Assembly (NCBI GenBank): GCA_038211295.1 | Contig: JBBQVS010000039.1 | Span: 1-34,404, forward strand | Direction of reading: 5' to 3' | Length of the DNA: 34,404 bases | Source: JBBQVS01 sp038211295 | Lineage (GTDB): Bacteria; Chloroflexota; Ktedonobacteria; Ktedonobacterales; Ktedonobacteraceae | Shown: positions 24,635 to 32,030 of the stretch, in pieces | How positions within the stretch are numbered: position 1 is the first letter of the stretch | How the letters are laid out: the number at the start of each line of letters is the position of its first letter | The notes under the pieces: generated by a model | What the model saw: the letters and a program-made list of their open reading frames with translations, nothing else | The model's database searches: none | Told to the model about the DNA's origin: nothing | Position numbers and translations under genes: made by a program

Positions 24635-25057
24635 CTTGCTGTCCTCTTCCTTGTGGATAATGTGAACATAGCTTGATTGTACCATTTTTTCACCTACAGA
24701 ACAGAGTTATGTAAACAGAGCATGGTACGGCCCTTTCTCTCGGATGGTGCTTCCCATTTTTTGCGTTCAAGCCACCTGAGACTAGTTTTGCTAAGAAAAA
24801 AGTACTTGAGAAAGTGAAAATTTTCGATACGCGCCCAAAAGCTGTACACTATTACTATTCATTGCAGAGATGCCTGTTATTGTAAGTCGTTCTCTAGCCT
24901 GCACTTTTGCAAGATTTTCAGAGAACGTATTCTTTCGTGTGGGGGATAATATGGGCAACGGTGTGTCAGAAGGAATAAAGAACGTATTTCGTAGGCTAAA
25001 AAATCAGAGAAAAGGTTGTAGTGTGGTTTATACAAACAACCTAAACAGGTCATATCC
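24635..25057. other. Intergenic region upstream of ftsH
   Basis: It holds the divergent promoters of the quinone reductase (−) and ftsH (+). A -10-like TACACT follows the segment AAAAGCTG near 24841-24855. Apart from the possible 36-codon leader frame at 24951, nothing else is recognised. Confidence 0.45.
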
Positions 25058-25061
25058 ATGA
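24951..25061 (+). CDS. Possible short leader frame coupled to ftsH
   Basis: A 36-codon frame starts after GGGGGAT and ends TGA overlapping the ftsH start as ATGA. The peptide is basic (GIKNVFRRLKNQRKG). Because ftsH itself has only a weak ribosome site, this frame could provide translational coupling. It may also be chance. Confidence 0.3.
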   Translation: MGNGVSEGIKNVFRRLKNQRKGCSVVYTNNLNRSYP

Positions 25062-27259
25062 ACAAGAATCCAAAACATACAGGTCGTACTCTTGTGCGCT
25101 TCTTTTCCATACATCGTAACGCGATTGTCACCAGTGTACTGCTCACGCTTGTTGTAAGCTTGTTGCTGGGAATAGCCAGTCAGTTGCGTGCGCCAGTCAC
25201 AAATACTGCCCCAGGCGGAATAACAACTATTGATTACAGTACCCTTTTACAACAGGTGCAGGGTGGTAATGTGGTCGCGGTTGTATTGCAGGGCAACGAA
25301 GTAAACGCACTTTTGCAGCATCCGCTTGTGGGAAATACCGCGCTACAAACCGCGTCACCGCAGAACGCAAACCAAGAATCTGTCGTATGGTTACGTTATA
25401 TCCGCACCGCGACCTCACGGAGTGTTGCGGACGCGCCCATTTCCACTGCACGTTTTGTTTATACGCGTAGTCCATTGCGAGGAGATGGCAGACTTACCAC
25501 ACTTCTCTTACAGAGAAATGTGAAAATATATACATTGCCAGAGGCTCAGGCGTCGCCAATACTGCCTTTGTTTTTGAAGTTCGCTCCTTTGTTGGTACTG
25601 GTTGTACTATTCATGGCATTTTTACGTTCCCGTAGCGGCTCACGTTCAGCGCATCAGGTGGACGAGCGTATTACACGGATTGGCAAAAGCCGCGTGAAAC
25701 GTTTTGTGCGTACAAAAGAGATTGTAAAGCCGGACGTGTCCATGCATAAAATGGGGCAAGAAAGTGTTGCCCCGCGCATTAGTATTGCGCCTCCGGTGAC
25801 GTTCGAGGACGTGGCGGGCATCGACGAGGTGCGAACCGAACTGGAAGAAATCGTCCAGTTCTTGCAATGTCCAGAACGCTTTACAAAGCTTGGCGCTCAC
25901 ATTCCGCGCGGCGCACTGCTGGTAGGCCCTCCCGGTACAGGAAAAACGTTGCTGGCGAAAGCTGTAGCGGGCGAAGCCGGTGTTCCCTTTTTTAGCATCA
26001 GCGCATCCGAGTTTGTGGAAATGTTTGTGGGAGTGGGTGCCAGTCGTGTCCGTGATCTGTTCAATCAAGCGCGTCAAGCCGCGCCATGCGTTATCTTTAT
26101 TGATGAACTTGACGCGGTAGGTCGCAAACGTTCTGTGCGTGTTGGGGGCAGCGACGAACGCGATCAGACGCTCAACCAGTTGCTTGTTGAATTGGATGGT
26201 TTCGACGCACGTCAGGCGGTTGTCGTGCTTGCCGCGACGAACCGCGTTGATATTCTCGACAACGCTCTCCTGCGTCCGGGACGGTTTGACCGTCGCATTA
26301 CTGTATCATTGCCAGACCGTGTAGGACGGGAAGCGATTTTGCAGGTTCACACGCGCACAACGCCTTTGCATGAGGACGTATCATTGCAACGTCTAGCACG
26401 CTTAACAACAGGTATGAGTGGCGCGGATTTAGCTAATCTTGTCAATGAAGCCGCCCTCTCTGCCGCGCGTCTCGACCTTGAGCAGGTGACGGACGAATGC
26501 TTTGAAAACGCGTTGGTACGTGTGCAACTGGGTGTGTTGCGTCCACTGGTCATGAGCGAACAAGAGCGACGCGTCATCGCGTACCATGAGGGTGGTCATG
26601 CCCTTGTCGCGCACCATCTCGTGGAAGCGGATACTGTGAACCGCGTTACGATTCTGCCGCGCGGCCAAAGTCTGGGGGTGACGCACTTTGTCGCGGAAGA
26701 GGATCGCTATAACTACAGTCGGCATATGCTGATGGCGAAAATAGCCGTTGGTCTAGGGGGGCGTGTCGCGGAAGAACTCACCTTTGGAGCCGATTATGTC
26801 ACGACAGGGGCCGAAAACGATCTTCAGGTTGTGACCGACCTTGCTTACCGTATGGTAACACGCTGGGGAATGAGCGTCGCACTTGGCGTCGTCTTCGCGG
26901 ATCGCCGAGCGGGTAGTGAGAGTGGCTCCGCGCTGAATATGCGACGCGCAGAAGCTGATAGCCTCTTTGCTGCTCGCACGCTTGTCATGAACGCCGACGG
27001 CACGTTTCGTCTCAACGGCGAGTGTACCAGTCAGCGTCATATGCTCGCGGTTGCTGTTGCTCCCGTAATAGGCACCCCACGCACTGGAATGACCATGAAC
27101 GCCCGTATCGATGTGGAAGTTCAGGCCATTCTCAGCGAAGGAGTAGCAATGGCGCGTGCCATTCTCACGGAACATAGCGGGCAACTTGTGTGTCTTGCGG
27201 ACGCGCTCATAGAACATGAGCAACTGAACCGCACACAGTTCGAGGCGTTATTCGCGTAG
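25058..27259 (+). CDS. ftsH: FtsH-family membrane AAA+ zinc protease
   Basis: FtsH degrades membrane and regulatory proteins at the inner membrane using ATP. The 733-residue protein has helix 1 at about 22-41, an extracytoplasmic part with IDYSTLLQQVQGGNV, and helix 2 at about 168-189. The AAA+ module has Walker A GPPGTGKT (290-297), Walker B VIFIDELD (345-352), and SRH around NALLRPGRFDR (402-412). The zinc site is HEGGH (510-514) with third ligand Asp588 in GAENDLQ. The core is intact. The segment 635-680 (NADGTFRLNGECTSQRHM onward) is unlike ordinary FtsH, and the extracytoplasmic part has extra low-homology sequence. This looks like a divergent paralogue rather than the housekeeping copy. 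It ends with a hairpin terminator. Confidence 0.93.
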   Translation: MNKNPKHTGRTLVRFFSIHRNAIVTSVLLTLVVSLLLGIASQLRAPVTNTAPGGITTIDYSTLLQQVQGGNVVAVVLQGNEVNALLQHPLVGNTALQTASPQNANQESVVWLRYIRTATSRSVADAPISTARFVYTRSPLRGDGRLTTLLLQRNVKIYTLPEAQASPILPLFLKFAPLLVLVVLFMAFLRSRSGSRSAHQVDERITRIGKSRVKRFVRTKEIVKPDVSMHKMGQESVAPRISIAPPVTFEDVAGIDEVRTELEEIVQFLQCPERFTKLGAHIPRGALLVGPPGTGKTLLAKAVAGEAGVPFFSISASEFVEMFVGVGASRVRDLFNQARQAAPCVIFIDELDAVGRKRSVRVGGSDERDQTLNQLLVELDGFDARQAVVVLAATNRVDILDNALLRPGRFDRRITVSLPDRVGREAILQVHTRTTPLHEDVSLQRLARLTTGMSGADLANLVNEAALSAARLDLEQVTDECFENALVRVQLGVLRPLVMSEQERRVIAYHEGGHALVAHHLVEADTVNRVTILPRGQSLGVTHFVAEEDRYNYSRHMLMAKIAVGLGGRVAEELTFGADYVTTGAENDLQVVTDLAYRMVTRWGMSVALGVVFADRRAGSESGSALNMRRAEADSLFAARTLVMNADGTFRLNGECTSQRHMLAVAVAPVIGTPRTGMTMNARIDVEVQAILSEGVAMARAILTEHSGQLVCLADALIEHEQLNRTQFEALFA

Positions 27260-27276
27260 GAAATGCGTAGCAAGTA

Positions 27277-27318
27277 GACAGAGGGAATGTTGTGTGTGTA
27301 CGCTTCCTTCCCTTTGTC
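27277..27318 (+). terminator. Hairpin terminator after ftsH
   Basis: GACAGAGGGAA (27277-27287) pairs with TTCCCTTTGTC (27308-27318) with one wobble and a 20-base loop. It touches the stop of the convergent pseudokinase gene. Confidence 0.6.
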
Positions 27319-28843
27319 AACTACAGGTATATTGCATAGCCTGAGCAAAGGCCATCACGGACGGGAAGCGATCATCGACACGCTTGGAGAGTGCGCGTAA
27401 AATAACCGCGCTAAGGGTGGAGGGTATCATGGGGGAAAACATGGTAAGCGGTTGTGGTTGCATATTGAGATGAAGTTGACGCATAATCCACTCGGATTGT
27501 CCAATGAAAAGAGCGCGTCCTGTGAGCAGCTCATAAGTGAGAGCAGCTAGCCCATATTGATCTGATGCGGGAAGCGACTGCCCGTTCCAGCGTTCGGGAG
27601 CCATATAAGGGAAAAGTTCGGGTGTCTTCACGAGAAATGAGCCATTCTGGGCAACGGCAAAATCGGTGAGCAAAATATGTATTCGGCGTATGTCCTGCTC
27701 TTTTGAACGGATAAGTAGGTTAGAAAACTTGAAGTTCTGATAGGTAACATTGTGCGTATGTGCGTGCTGTAACGCATCCGCAATCTGTACTACAAGTGGA
27801 ATTACTTCTTGCGGGGATAATAGACGCGTTACGCCTAATTGGTAGCGCAATGCCGCGAGTGAGCCTTCGCTAAAATAGGGCATTGTCTTATAGACAAATG
27901 GTGAGCCACTGACATAAGACTTGCCACAATTAAGTGGAGACAGAATATTTGGGTGACTCAGTATACTCAATAAATCAATCTCCTGCTGAAAAAAGTTCGT
28001 CTCTTCCTCCATATGCGTACCTATATCTGGTGGCAGAGTATTCATCTGAATCACCTTCAACGCGATGTCGCGTTCGCGTAATCGGTCATATGTCAGATAG
28101 ACCTGTCCAAGTGGGCCACTGCCCAGGGACGTTTTCATCTGATAGCGTCCAATACTGACACCTTCCAGCGAAATCTTTTGTGCGAGCTTCTCCTGGTACT
28201 TCTCAAGAGGCTTATCTACAACGCGCTCTGACCTTTGTGATATAAGTGGAGCGAGTGCCATTGAAGAAGGGGGAAAAGGCTTTTGTTCATCTTCCTCGAC
28301 ATCCAGTACAGATGGTGTATCGGGAAGCTTGGGCAGGGGGGCGGTGGATTGTGTCGAGATATGCGGCGACATCTCGCGCAAGATAGGCGAAAACTCTGCC
28401 AACGGCCCACTCACAGGCGCAAAATCGTCGGTGTGTAGCAGATGTGGTTGTATGCATAAAGAGAGAAGCGGTGTGTCCCAGTGATATTTCTGTGTCACCT
28501 GTTGTAAGAGACGTGAGAGGAAAAAACGATCATTTGTGTCTTCCTGACTCAACAAAATCACAAAGGGAACAAACGTACCATGTAAAAACAACGTAAACGC
28601 TTCCAACGCGCTGCTAGCGATGAATGGTTTATAGCCGGCAGACGAGAGCAAACGGGCAACATAGTGTGCGCGTTGTGTGTCCTCATCAATCAGCAGGATG
28701 GTATGAGCGTGAAGTGGCGTGATTAACGCCGTGTTTGCCGCATTATCCGCCTGTATTTCTTTAAAAGCAGTAAGAAGCGTTGTAAGTATTTGCTCTGGTT
28801 GTTCAAGAGAAAGAAAAACTTTGTGAGTTATTGGATGGTTCAT
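27317..28843 (-). CDS. Pseudo-receiver / pseudokinase fusion protein
   Basis: This 508-residue protein has a receiver-like domain (about residues 45-130, HTILLIDEDTQRAHYVARLL) and an acidic Pro/Ser-rich linker. A Ser/Thr protein kinase fold follows from about 235. The receiver keeps Asp-Glu-Asp, but the phospho-acceptor Asp is replaced by Ser (FVILLSQED). The kinase keeps the Gly loop (LGSGPLGQVY), the ATP-binding Lys (IALKVI) and APE (MAPERW). However, the catalytic HRD is YQN in TYQNFKFSN, and DFG is DFA. Catalysis is therefore unlikely; it may be a binding or scaffold module. The start at 28843 follows GAGAGA by eight bases; the longer frame starts upstream with TTG and has no site. It is preceded by a good promoter at 28869-28897. 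Confidence 0.85.
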   Translation of the reverse strand: MNHPITHKVFLSLEQPEQILTTLLTAFKEIQADNAANTALITPLHAHTILLIDEDTQRAHYVARLLSSAGYKPFIASSALEAFTLFLHGTFVPFVILLSQEDTNDRFFLSRLLQQVTQKYHWDTPLLSLCIQPHLLHTDDFAPVSGPLAEFSPILREMSPHISTQSTAPLPKLPDTPSVLDVEEDEQKPFPPSSMALAPLISQRSERVVDKPLEKYQEKLAQKISLEGVSIGRYQMKTSLGSGPLGQVYLTYDRLRERDIALKVIQMNTLPPDIGTHMEEETNFFQQEIDLLSILSHPNILSPLNCGKSYVSGSPFVYKTMPYFSEGSLAALRYQLGVTRLLSPQEVIPLVVQIADALQHAHTHNVTYQNFKFSNLLIRSKEQDIRRIHILLTDFAVAQNGSFLVKTPELFPYMAPERWNGQSLPASDQYGLAALTYELLTGRALFIGQSEWIMRQLHLNMQPQPLTMFSPMIPSTLSAVILRALSKRVDDRFPSVMAFAQAMQYTCS

Positions 28844-28868
28844 GTACATTCTCTCATACAACAAACAT

Positions 28869-28897
28869 GTTATAAGCAACGGTGCTACGTTTGACAA
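28869..28897 (-). promoter_or_regulatory. Promoter of the pseudokinase gene
   Basis: TTGTCA (28897-28892) and TATAAC (28874-28869) with a 17-bp spacer, about 25 bases before the ATG. The rest of 28898-29166 holds only the inverted repeat at 29092-29143. Confidence 0.65.
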
Positions 28898-29091
28898 TAG
28901 AAAGAAAAACAAGGTTGCCCCGCATTTCTACAATTTAGAGAAAATACAGGTATGTATCCAAAAATAAACGAAAAACTTTTGCATTTGGCGTATCGCCATA
29001 GGTGTATTACCATAATGGACGATTGCGGATGTTTTGTCAATTCTATAACCCATTTACCCTACGCTTGCTTGCTTTAATCTAGCCAATTGCT

Positions 29092-29143
29092 GACGATATG
29101 GGGAGCACAACGGGGCTTGCTCCGTTGTGCTCCCCATATCGTC
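29092..29143. repeat. Perfect 22-bp inverted repeat
   Basis: Arms at 29092-29113 and 29122-29143 are exactly complementary, with an eight-base loop. It lies just past the stop of the CAP-domain gene and 250 bp upstream of the pseudokinase start. It may be the terminator of the CAP gene, though no T-run follows, or a small mobile repeat. Confidence 0.8.
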
Positions 29144-29166
29144 ATGCTCCGACACATCGAGATATG

Positions 29167-29928
29167 TTAGCTTACTGCATCTTCGACAAACCAAATCCAG
29201 CCTTTGCTATCCACGAAGAGGCCCACGCCCATACGGTGGAGGGTTGTGCTTGTCAGGTGGATGCGGTGCCAGCCAGATGGCGGCTCATTTATCATGCTCT
29301 CCTGCACATTATAGACGCCGTCCCATGCTGTCGGGTATGGGCCAGCCAGTCCGATATTCTCGCCGCAGTCGCTAAAGCCTGCGAACCCCTCGTTAGCGAT
29401 ACGTGTACATTGCCCAATTCCACTTGGGCAAGTGTGACTGAAGCCGCAGTGCACCATGTCCCATGCATGTTGCCGTGCTCCCGCCGAAAGTGTCGCATTC
29501 CAGGTAAAGGGGTAGAGGCCCCGCACCGAGCGGTCACTGTTAATCAGCCCGAAGAGTTTTTGTGTCAGTTGCACTTCGGCTCCCGTGATTGCAGGTGGCG
29601 CACCATAGGGCGAGTTGCCAAGCCCTCCGCCGGGAATGTTTGTGGGTGGAGTGGACTGTGGAGGTGGTGGGGCGGGCGCAACCGTAGGAGCTATTGTTGG
29701 TGTGGTTGGTTGCGTTGTCTCGGTTGGCACAATAACAGGTTTTGGCGTTGGAGTGTGTGTGGGAGTTGTTATCTGGCGCGGGATAATTATTGCTGGTGTT
29801 GCGGTTGGCAACTTGTCTGCGCTGAACTTATTGGTCAATACCTGTGGTCGCAGGCCTTGCTGTGTGCCACAGGCACTTACCGAAATAACAGTTAGCAGAC
29901 AAAGCAAAAGAGCTAATTTTTTACCCAC
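29167..29928 (-). CDS. CAP (SCP/PR1) domain lipoprotein
   Basis: This 253-residue exported protein has a lipoprotein signal with lipobox VSACGT (Cys20), a long Thr/Pro-rich linker (about 40-110) and a C-terminal CAP domain (about 118-253). The CAP domain shows LFGLINSDRSVRGL, HAWDMVHCGFSHTCP, ENIGLAGPYPTAWDG and the late HLTSTTLHRMGVGLF. Conserved His and Glu of the CAP cavity are present. Several cysteines suggest disulfides outside the membrane. Bacterial CAP proteins occur in spore and cell-surface settings; their activity is generally unknown. The start is a GTG at 29928, 13 bases after AGGAGG, somewhat far. Confidence 0.88.
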   Translation of the reverse strand: MGKKLALLLCLLTVISVSACGTQQGLRPQVLTNKFSADKLPTATPAIIIPRQITTPTHTPTPKPVIVPTETTQPTTPTIAPTVAPAPPPPQSTPPTNIPGGGLGNSPYGAPPAITGAEVQLTQKLFGLINSDRSVRGLYPFTWNATLSAGARQHAWDMVHCGFSHTCPSGIGQCTRIANEGFAGFSDCGENIGLAGPYPTAWDGVYNVQESMINEPPSGWHRIHLTSTTLHRMGVGLFVDSKGWIWFVEDAVS

Positions 29929-30063
29929 GATAGTACAAATCCTCCTGTTTACAGTGCATTACAAAGTGTGTTGCCTATAGAAACATAACACATTGTCTAT
30001 GCAGATATGCGGGACAGGAGGAATTTTGGTACTTTTGTAATACTCTGTTGTTCGCCTAAGCGT

Positions 30064-31083
30064 CTAAAAGCGACATGTCATAACCACAGCACTCATATCA
30101 TCAGGCTTGGCGCGTACTGTGACGCTCCGCTCCTGGCGCGAACGACGTAGCGAATGCTCAACGAGCAAACGCGCGGTTGACGTGCGTGGACTATTTCGCA
30201 AAATGTCTTCGATTTCTTCGTCGGTGAGATTATCGTGAATACCGTCGGTACAGAGGAGAATGCGATCTCCAGGAATGACCGCGATATCCGCCGTATGAAT
30301 CATTGGTGGAACAGGGCCACCTAATGCTTGCGTAATGCCGCCGCGCAGGCGGAAGTAGCTGAACTCCATGTCGCTAAGCTGATCGGCCCGCATCGCTTGA
30401 TCTATGCGGTGGGCGTCTCCATCTTGCACAACCTGATTTTCTACGAGCTTCGCGAGCAGTCCGTCGTCACTGGTGAGACGTTTGAGCGGCTCATTTTCGC
30501 GTTGCAGGTACACGCGACTATCCCCCACATGAGCATAAAAGAGGGTATAACCCCGCGTGTGTGGCTCGCGGCACACGGCAGCCATTGCTACTGTTGTCGC
30601 GAGATCATCCGTTCCAGCGCGTTGTGCGCCAACTGTGCGTACAAGGTTATCGGCATTTTGCACAAGGCTTTCCAGAACAGAACAAAGAAAATTCTCGCCG
30701 GGGTTGTCGAGTAAATCATAGACCTTGCGTTTTTTTTGTAACCGCTCTAGTACGCGTCGCCAGCCTTCATGTGTCGCGCGTACCGCCGTTTGCGAGGCAA
30801 TTTGGCCTGCTGCGCTGCCACCGACGCCATCGAACACCGCCGCCAATCCACTGCGTTCATCGACGACAATGCTATCTTCGTTACGATCCGGGTGGCGTTC
30901 ACAGGGAATTGTGTGGCGGGCGAAAACAAACGGAGTGAGTTCAGCCGCATGATATGTCGAATGCATTGAAGTCACATATGTGTGATGCATAGTAGAGGCA
31001 TTATTTTGACCATTTATAGTATAGTCATTCATAGTATTATGCGGCATCTGCGTCGAGTGCTGCCTTTCAGTATTTATTAGCAT
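30064..31083 (-). CDS. PP2C-family Ser/Thr protein phosphatase
   Basis: This cytoplasmic metal-dependent phosphatase of up to 339 residues removes phosphate from Ser/Thr. PP2C motifs are in order: RNEDSIVV (metal Asp), AVFDGVGGSAAG, TTVAMAAV, AHVGDSRVYL, LCTDGIHDNL and the final metal motif KPDDMSAVV. The N-terminus (about 45 residues, Thr/His/Asn-rich) is not conserved. The ATG at 31083 has no ribosome site, and later ATGs (31032, 30990, 30966) are equally possible, so the true start is uncertain. A TATACT-like element lies inside the first codons on the coding strand. Together with the nearby pseudokinase it suggests Ser/Thr phospho-signalling, but no active kinase gene is in the window. 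Confidence 0.9.
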   Translation of the reverse strand: MLINTERQHSTQMPHNTMNDYTINGQNNASTMHHTYVTSMHSTYHAAELTPFVFARHTIPCERHPDRNEDSIVVDERSGLAAVFDGVGGSAAGQIASQTAVRATHEGWRRVLERLQKKRKVYDLLDNPGENFLCSVLESLVQNADNLVRTVGAQRAGTDDLATTVAMAAVCREPHTRGYTLFYAHVGDSRVYLQRENEPLKRLTSDDGLLAKLVENQVVQDGDAHRIDQAMRADQLSDMEFSYFRLRGGITQALGGPVPPMIHTADIAVIPGDRILLCTDGIHDNLTDEEIEDILRNSPRTSTARLLVEHSLRRSRQERSVTVRAKPDDMSAVVMTCRF

Positions 31084-31218
31084 TGTTTTTTACTGCAACA
31101 ATCACGAAAGAATACATTGCTCATAGTTAGAATCCGTCCTATGTTTACAGAAGCTAAGGTATACGTGCTAGTATAGCAGAAAGTACACTGAAAAGGGAAG
31201 TCTTTAGTTCTATTTTCG

Positions 31219-31932
31219 CTAAAACAACCCGGCGATACGCAAAAAATTTTCAAACATGACGCGTGCTTGGTATTGATATGCCGCGAAATATTGTGGTCGC
31301 TCATAAATAATGCGTTCGTACTCTTCTACGCCAAGTGTCGCGACGATTTGTTCTTTCAAAGAAGGCTCATGTAGCCATACATCGAGCATTTCGGGCGTCA
31401 ACTCAATGTGGTATTGCAGTCCATAGGTGGTACGGCCATAGCGAAATGCCTGATTTGGCGTCTTCTCGCTCGTCGCCAAATGTACTGTGTTCGGTGGAAT
31501 ACTAAACGTGTCTTCGTGCCATTGATATACTAATTGACGACCCGAAAGTCCTGCATAGAGTGGGTCGTGCTTTCCTGCATCGGTGCTTTGTACCTCAGAG
31601 AAGCCAATCTCGGTCAGTGTATGTTTTTTTACCGTGCCACCAAGAGCGCGCGCGAGCAGTTGCGCACCCAGGCAGATGCCGAGGACGGGAATTTCTTGCA
31701 TAACCGCCGTGTGAAGGGCGTCCATTTCCTGCACGAAGTAGGGATACTTTTCCTCTTCGTTCGCGTTTTGTGGCCCCCCGAATACAATCATTGCATCATA
31801 TGCTGTCGGGTCGGGAATAGCGTGTAGCGACGCGTCAACGACATCGCACATGATACCATGCTCCGCTAGAATTTCACCCACATAGCCTGTTGGGTCATCA
31901 CTGATGTTGAGAACAACCAGAATCCGTTTCAT
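31219..31932 (-). CDS. Class I glutamine amidotransferase-like protein
   Basis: This 237-residue protein has the GATase-1 fold: nucleophile Cys87 in GICLGAQLLA, His175 and Glu177 in LQYHIE, and the oxyanion segment FGGPQNANEEE. It resembles the GMP synthase-like amidotransferases that stand alone; these may be gamma-glutamyl hydrolases or transferases. The synthetase partner is absent, so substrate is unknown. The start at 31932 follows GGAAAGAG; a longer frame to 32013 has no site. It is 98 bp downstream of the GH57 gene on the same strand, so the two may be co-transcribed. Confidence 0.87.
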   Translation of the reverse strand: MKRILVVLNISDDPTGYVGEILAEHGIMCDVVDASLHAIPDPTAYDAMIVFGGPQNANEEEKYPYFVQEMDALHTAVMQEIPVLGICLGAQLLARALGGTVKKHTLTEIGFSEVQSTDAGKHDPLYAGLSGRQLVYQWHEDTFSIPPNTVHLATSEKTPNQAFRYGRTTYGLQYHIELTPEMLDVWLHEPSLKEQIVATLGVEEYERIIYERPQYFAAYQYQARVMFENFLRIAGLF

Positions 31933-32030
31933 GCGCTTCTCTTTCCGTATTGTTACACTATCGCACATTGCTATTGCATCGCGTCTTTGAGGGTAATCGC
32001 ACCAAAGATGCACTGCCCTCTTGCTCTCAC

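Noticed and set aside
29098..29895. Plus-strand frame of 265 codons opposite the CAP-domain gene
   Set aside because: Cys/Trp-rich antisense shadow of a clear lipoprotein gene; it starts inside the 22-bp inverted repeat.
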